From positions 1-32,569 of the forward strand of contig JANYKL010000156.1 in NCBI GenBank assembly GCA_025361625.1: 32,569 bases of DNA, read 5' to 3'. A program made the position numbers and the translations under genes. Within the stretch, counting starts at the first letter, position 1. Every line of letters starts with the position of its first letter. This stretch comes from Acidobacteriaceae bacterium. Its GTDB lineage: Bacteria > Acidobacteriota > Terriglobia > Terriglobales > Acidobacteriaceae. Under the pieces are notes generated by a model, which worked only from the letters and a program-made list of their open reading frames with translations, made no database searches and had not been told where the DNA came from. This document shows, piece by piece, positions 31,147 to 32,569 of the stretch.

Positions 31147-32569
31147 CTACTGAGAAGCCCGCTCAGTCTCATCCAGCTCGTTCAATTGACCACTTGATCG
31201 TAGAGTTCCCTTGCGTAGCGCGCGCTCTTTCATCATCACGAAAAACACAGGCACCAGAATCAACACGTGAATGGTGGATGTAATCATACCGCCCACGACG
31301 GGCGCGGCAATCGGCTTCATCACGTCGGAGCCTATTCCTGTTTCCCAGAGGATCGGCACGAGGCTGGCAAGAACCGCTGTCACGGTCATTAGTTTTGGGC
31401 GAAGGCGCTGTACGGCTCCTTCGATTGCCGCTTGCTCGATGTCGCGGTCGGTGAGTTGAACGCCCGTACCTATGCGGCGGTCCAGCGCTTCGTGCAAATA
31501 CACGACCATTACCACACCCGTTTCGACCGCAATCCCAAACAGCGCAATATAGCCGACCCACACGGCCACGCTGAAGTTGTATCCAAGTCACCATTGCAGC
31601 AGTAGACCTCCGGTCATCGCATAACTGTCGGGAAAATCAGAACCAGCGCCTCCATGACCGAATGGAATACCATGTAGAGCAGCAGAAAGATCACGAAGAA
31701 CACGACGGGCAAGATGATCTTCAGGCGTTCTTTCGCGCGCAACTCGAATTCGTATTCCCTGGACCACTTGAAGCTATAGCCCGCTGGCAGGACGAGTTTC
31801 TCCCGCAGGAGCTTGCTTGCCTTGTCGACGAATCCGCCGTAGTCGCGCGTGTTGAGATCTAGGTAAACGTACCCCGGGAGCGCGGCATCCTCGTCGCGAA
31901 TCATCGTGGGGCCTTTAGAAAAGGAAACCTTGGCGAGTTCGCCCAGTGGAACTTGAGCGTTCGAAGGCGTCGCGATTACGACACCCTTGAGCTTCTCCAG
32001 GTCATCCCGAAAATCCGGCGCGTAGCGGACATTTATCGGATAGCGTTCACGACCTTCGACGTTCTCAGCAACGTTTTCGCCGCCAATCCCGGAGGTGATT
32101 GCGCGTTGCACGTCGCCGACGGTGAGTCCGTAGCGCGGGCTTCTAGCCGATTCACCTCCACGTTCACGTAGAATCCTTGGGCAACGCGTTCCGCGAATAC
32201 GGATCTCATCTCCGGAAGGCCTCCCAGAATCTGCTAATCTTCTGTCCTAGTTGTTGAATGCCATCAAGGTTGGGTCCCTGGATCTTGAGGCCGACGGGCG
32301 TCTTGATGCCAGTAAGTTCCATGTCGAGGCGGTTCTCGATTGGCATCGTCCACGTGTTCGTCAGGCCGGGGAATTGAAGCTTGGCGTCCATTTGCGAAAT
32401 TAAGTTTTCGTAAGTGAGGCCAGGCCGCCATAGCTCCCGCGGTTTCAAGGTCACCGTAGTGTCATACATGTCCAGCGGCGCATTGTCGGTCGCGCTCTCG
32501 GAGCGACCGATGGAGCCAAAAACGCTCTCCACTTCGGGAAACGAGCGTAAAACCCTGTCTTGCTCCTGC
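31147..32569 (-). pseudogene. CusA/CzcA-type RND heavy-metal efflux permease, disrupted and partial
   Basis: The minus strand carries the C-terminal 40% of an HME-RND pump, running off the right edge. Pieces in order: ESVFGSIGRSESATDNAPLD and WTMPIENRLDMELTGIKTPV (32206-32532), then in a second frame MRSVFAERVAQGFYVNVEVN, then GIGGENVAENVEGRERYPIN through the periplasmic domain to the membrane helix IILPVVFFVIFLLLYMVFHS (31614-32111), then MTGGLLLQW, an in-frame TGA, and [18 protein letters not shown] with the helix containing [17 protein letters not shown] (31147-31569). Breaks lie near 32220, 32140 and 31620; the TGA near 31590 replaces what is normally a Trp codon. The C-terminus (DETERASQ) is natural. 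The pump should be inactive. Confidence 0.8.

Noticed and set aside
1-32569. CRISPR arrays, rRNA, insertion sequences with transposase
   Set aside because: No regularly spaced repeats, rRNA-like sequence or transposase signature was seen on either strand.

Overview
The window looks like chromosomal DNA from an Acidobacteriota bacterium, most likely a Terriglobia-type soil lineage. The evidence is an Oar-like TonB-dependent receptor of about 1250 residues with an N-terminal carboxypeptidase-regulatory-like domain, a lipoprotein of six Big_2-type Ig repeats, a DUF2934-Hsp20 fusion, a Tat-exported MmgE/PrpD protein and many Crp/Fnr regulators. The assignment comes from gene-family recognition only; no search was run.

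Left part (1-11.4 kb): ordinary, intact core-type genes. These are an MmgE/PrpD protein, an MFS metabolite transporter (minus strand), a PfkB sugar kinase, a lipoprotein/outer-membrane beta-barrel pair, and the large TonB-dependent receptor (minus strand), whose best start appears to be a CTG behind a good Shine-Dalgarno.

Middle (11.4-27.5 kb): a tRNA-Thr(CGT) gene is followed at once by a tyrosine integrase, an excisionase-like HTH protein and two small mobile-element proteins. A 19-bp perfect copy of the tRNA anticodon-loop/variable-loop segment recurs at 27493-27511, so 11447-27511 is a candidate genomic island of about 16 kb. Its cargo includes an EamA permease, two Crp/Fnr regulators, an OsmC protein, a NarL-type histidine kinase joined to a broken receiver-PAS-GGDEF gene, a frameshifted DUF2934-Hsp20, a three-BON-domain protein, an iron-sulfur repair protein (RIC/YtfE/ScdA) and a frameshifted YwiC-like gene. 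There are also decayed remnants: an MreB-like C-terminus, an FAD monooxygenase, an APC permease and a secreted protein.

Right part (27.5-32.6 kb): a cupredoxin and diheme cytochrome c pair, a nitronate-monooxygenase-like flavoprotein, and a CusA/CzcA-type RND efflux gene broken by frameshifts and a stop, running off the window edge.

Two themes link the middle and right parts. First, five intergenic palindromes of the form RTGAY-N4-RTCAY (16851, 20129, 21591, 25275, 29292) match Crp/Fnr-family operators. They lie ahead of the crp/osmC pair, the histidine kinase, hsp20, RIC and the cupredoxin-cytochrome operon, suggesting one oxygen/nitrosative-stress regulon run by the local Crp/Fnr proteins. 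Second, frameshifted genes are concentrated to the right of the tRNA while long genes to the left are intact, which fits real decay of acquired DNA better than uniform sequencing error.
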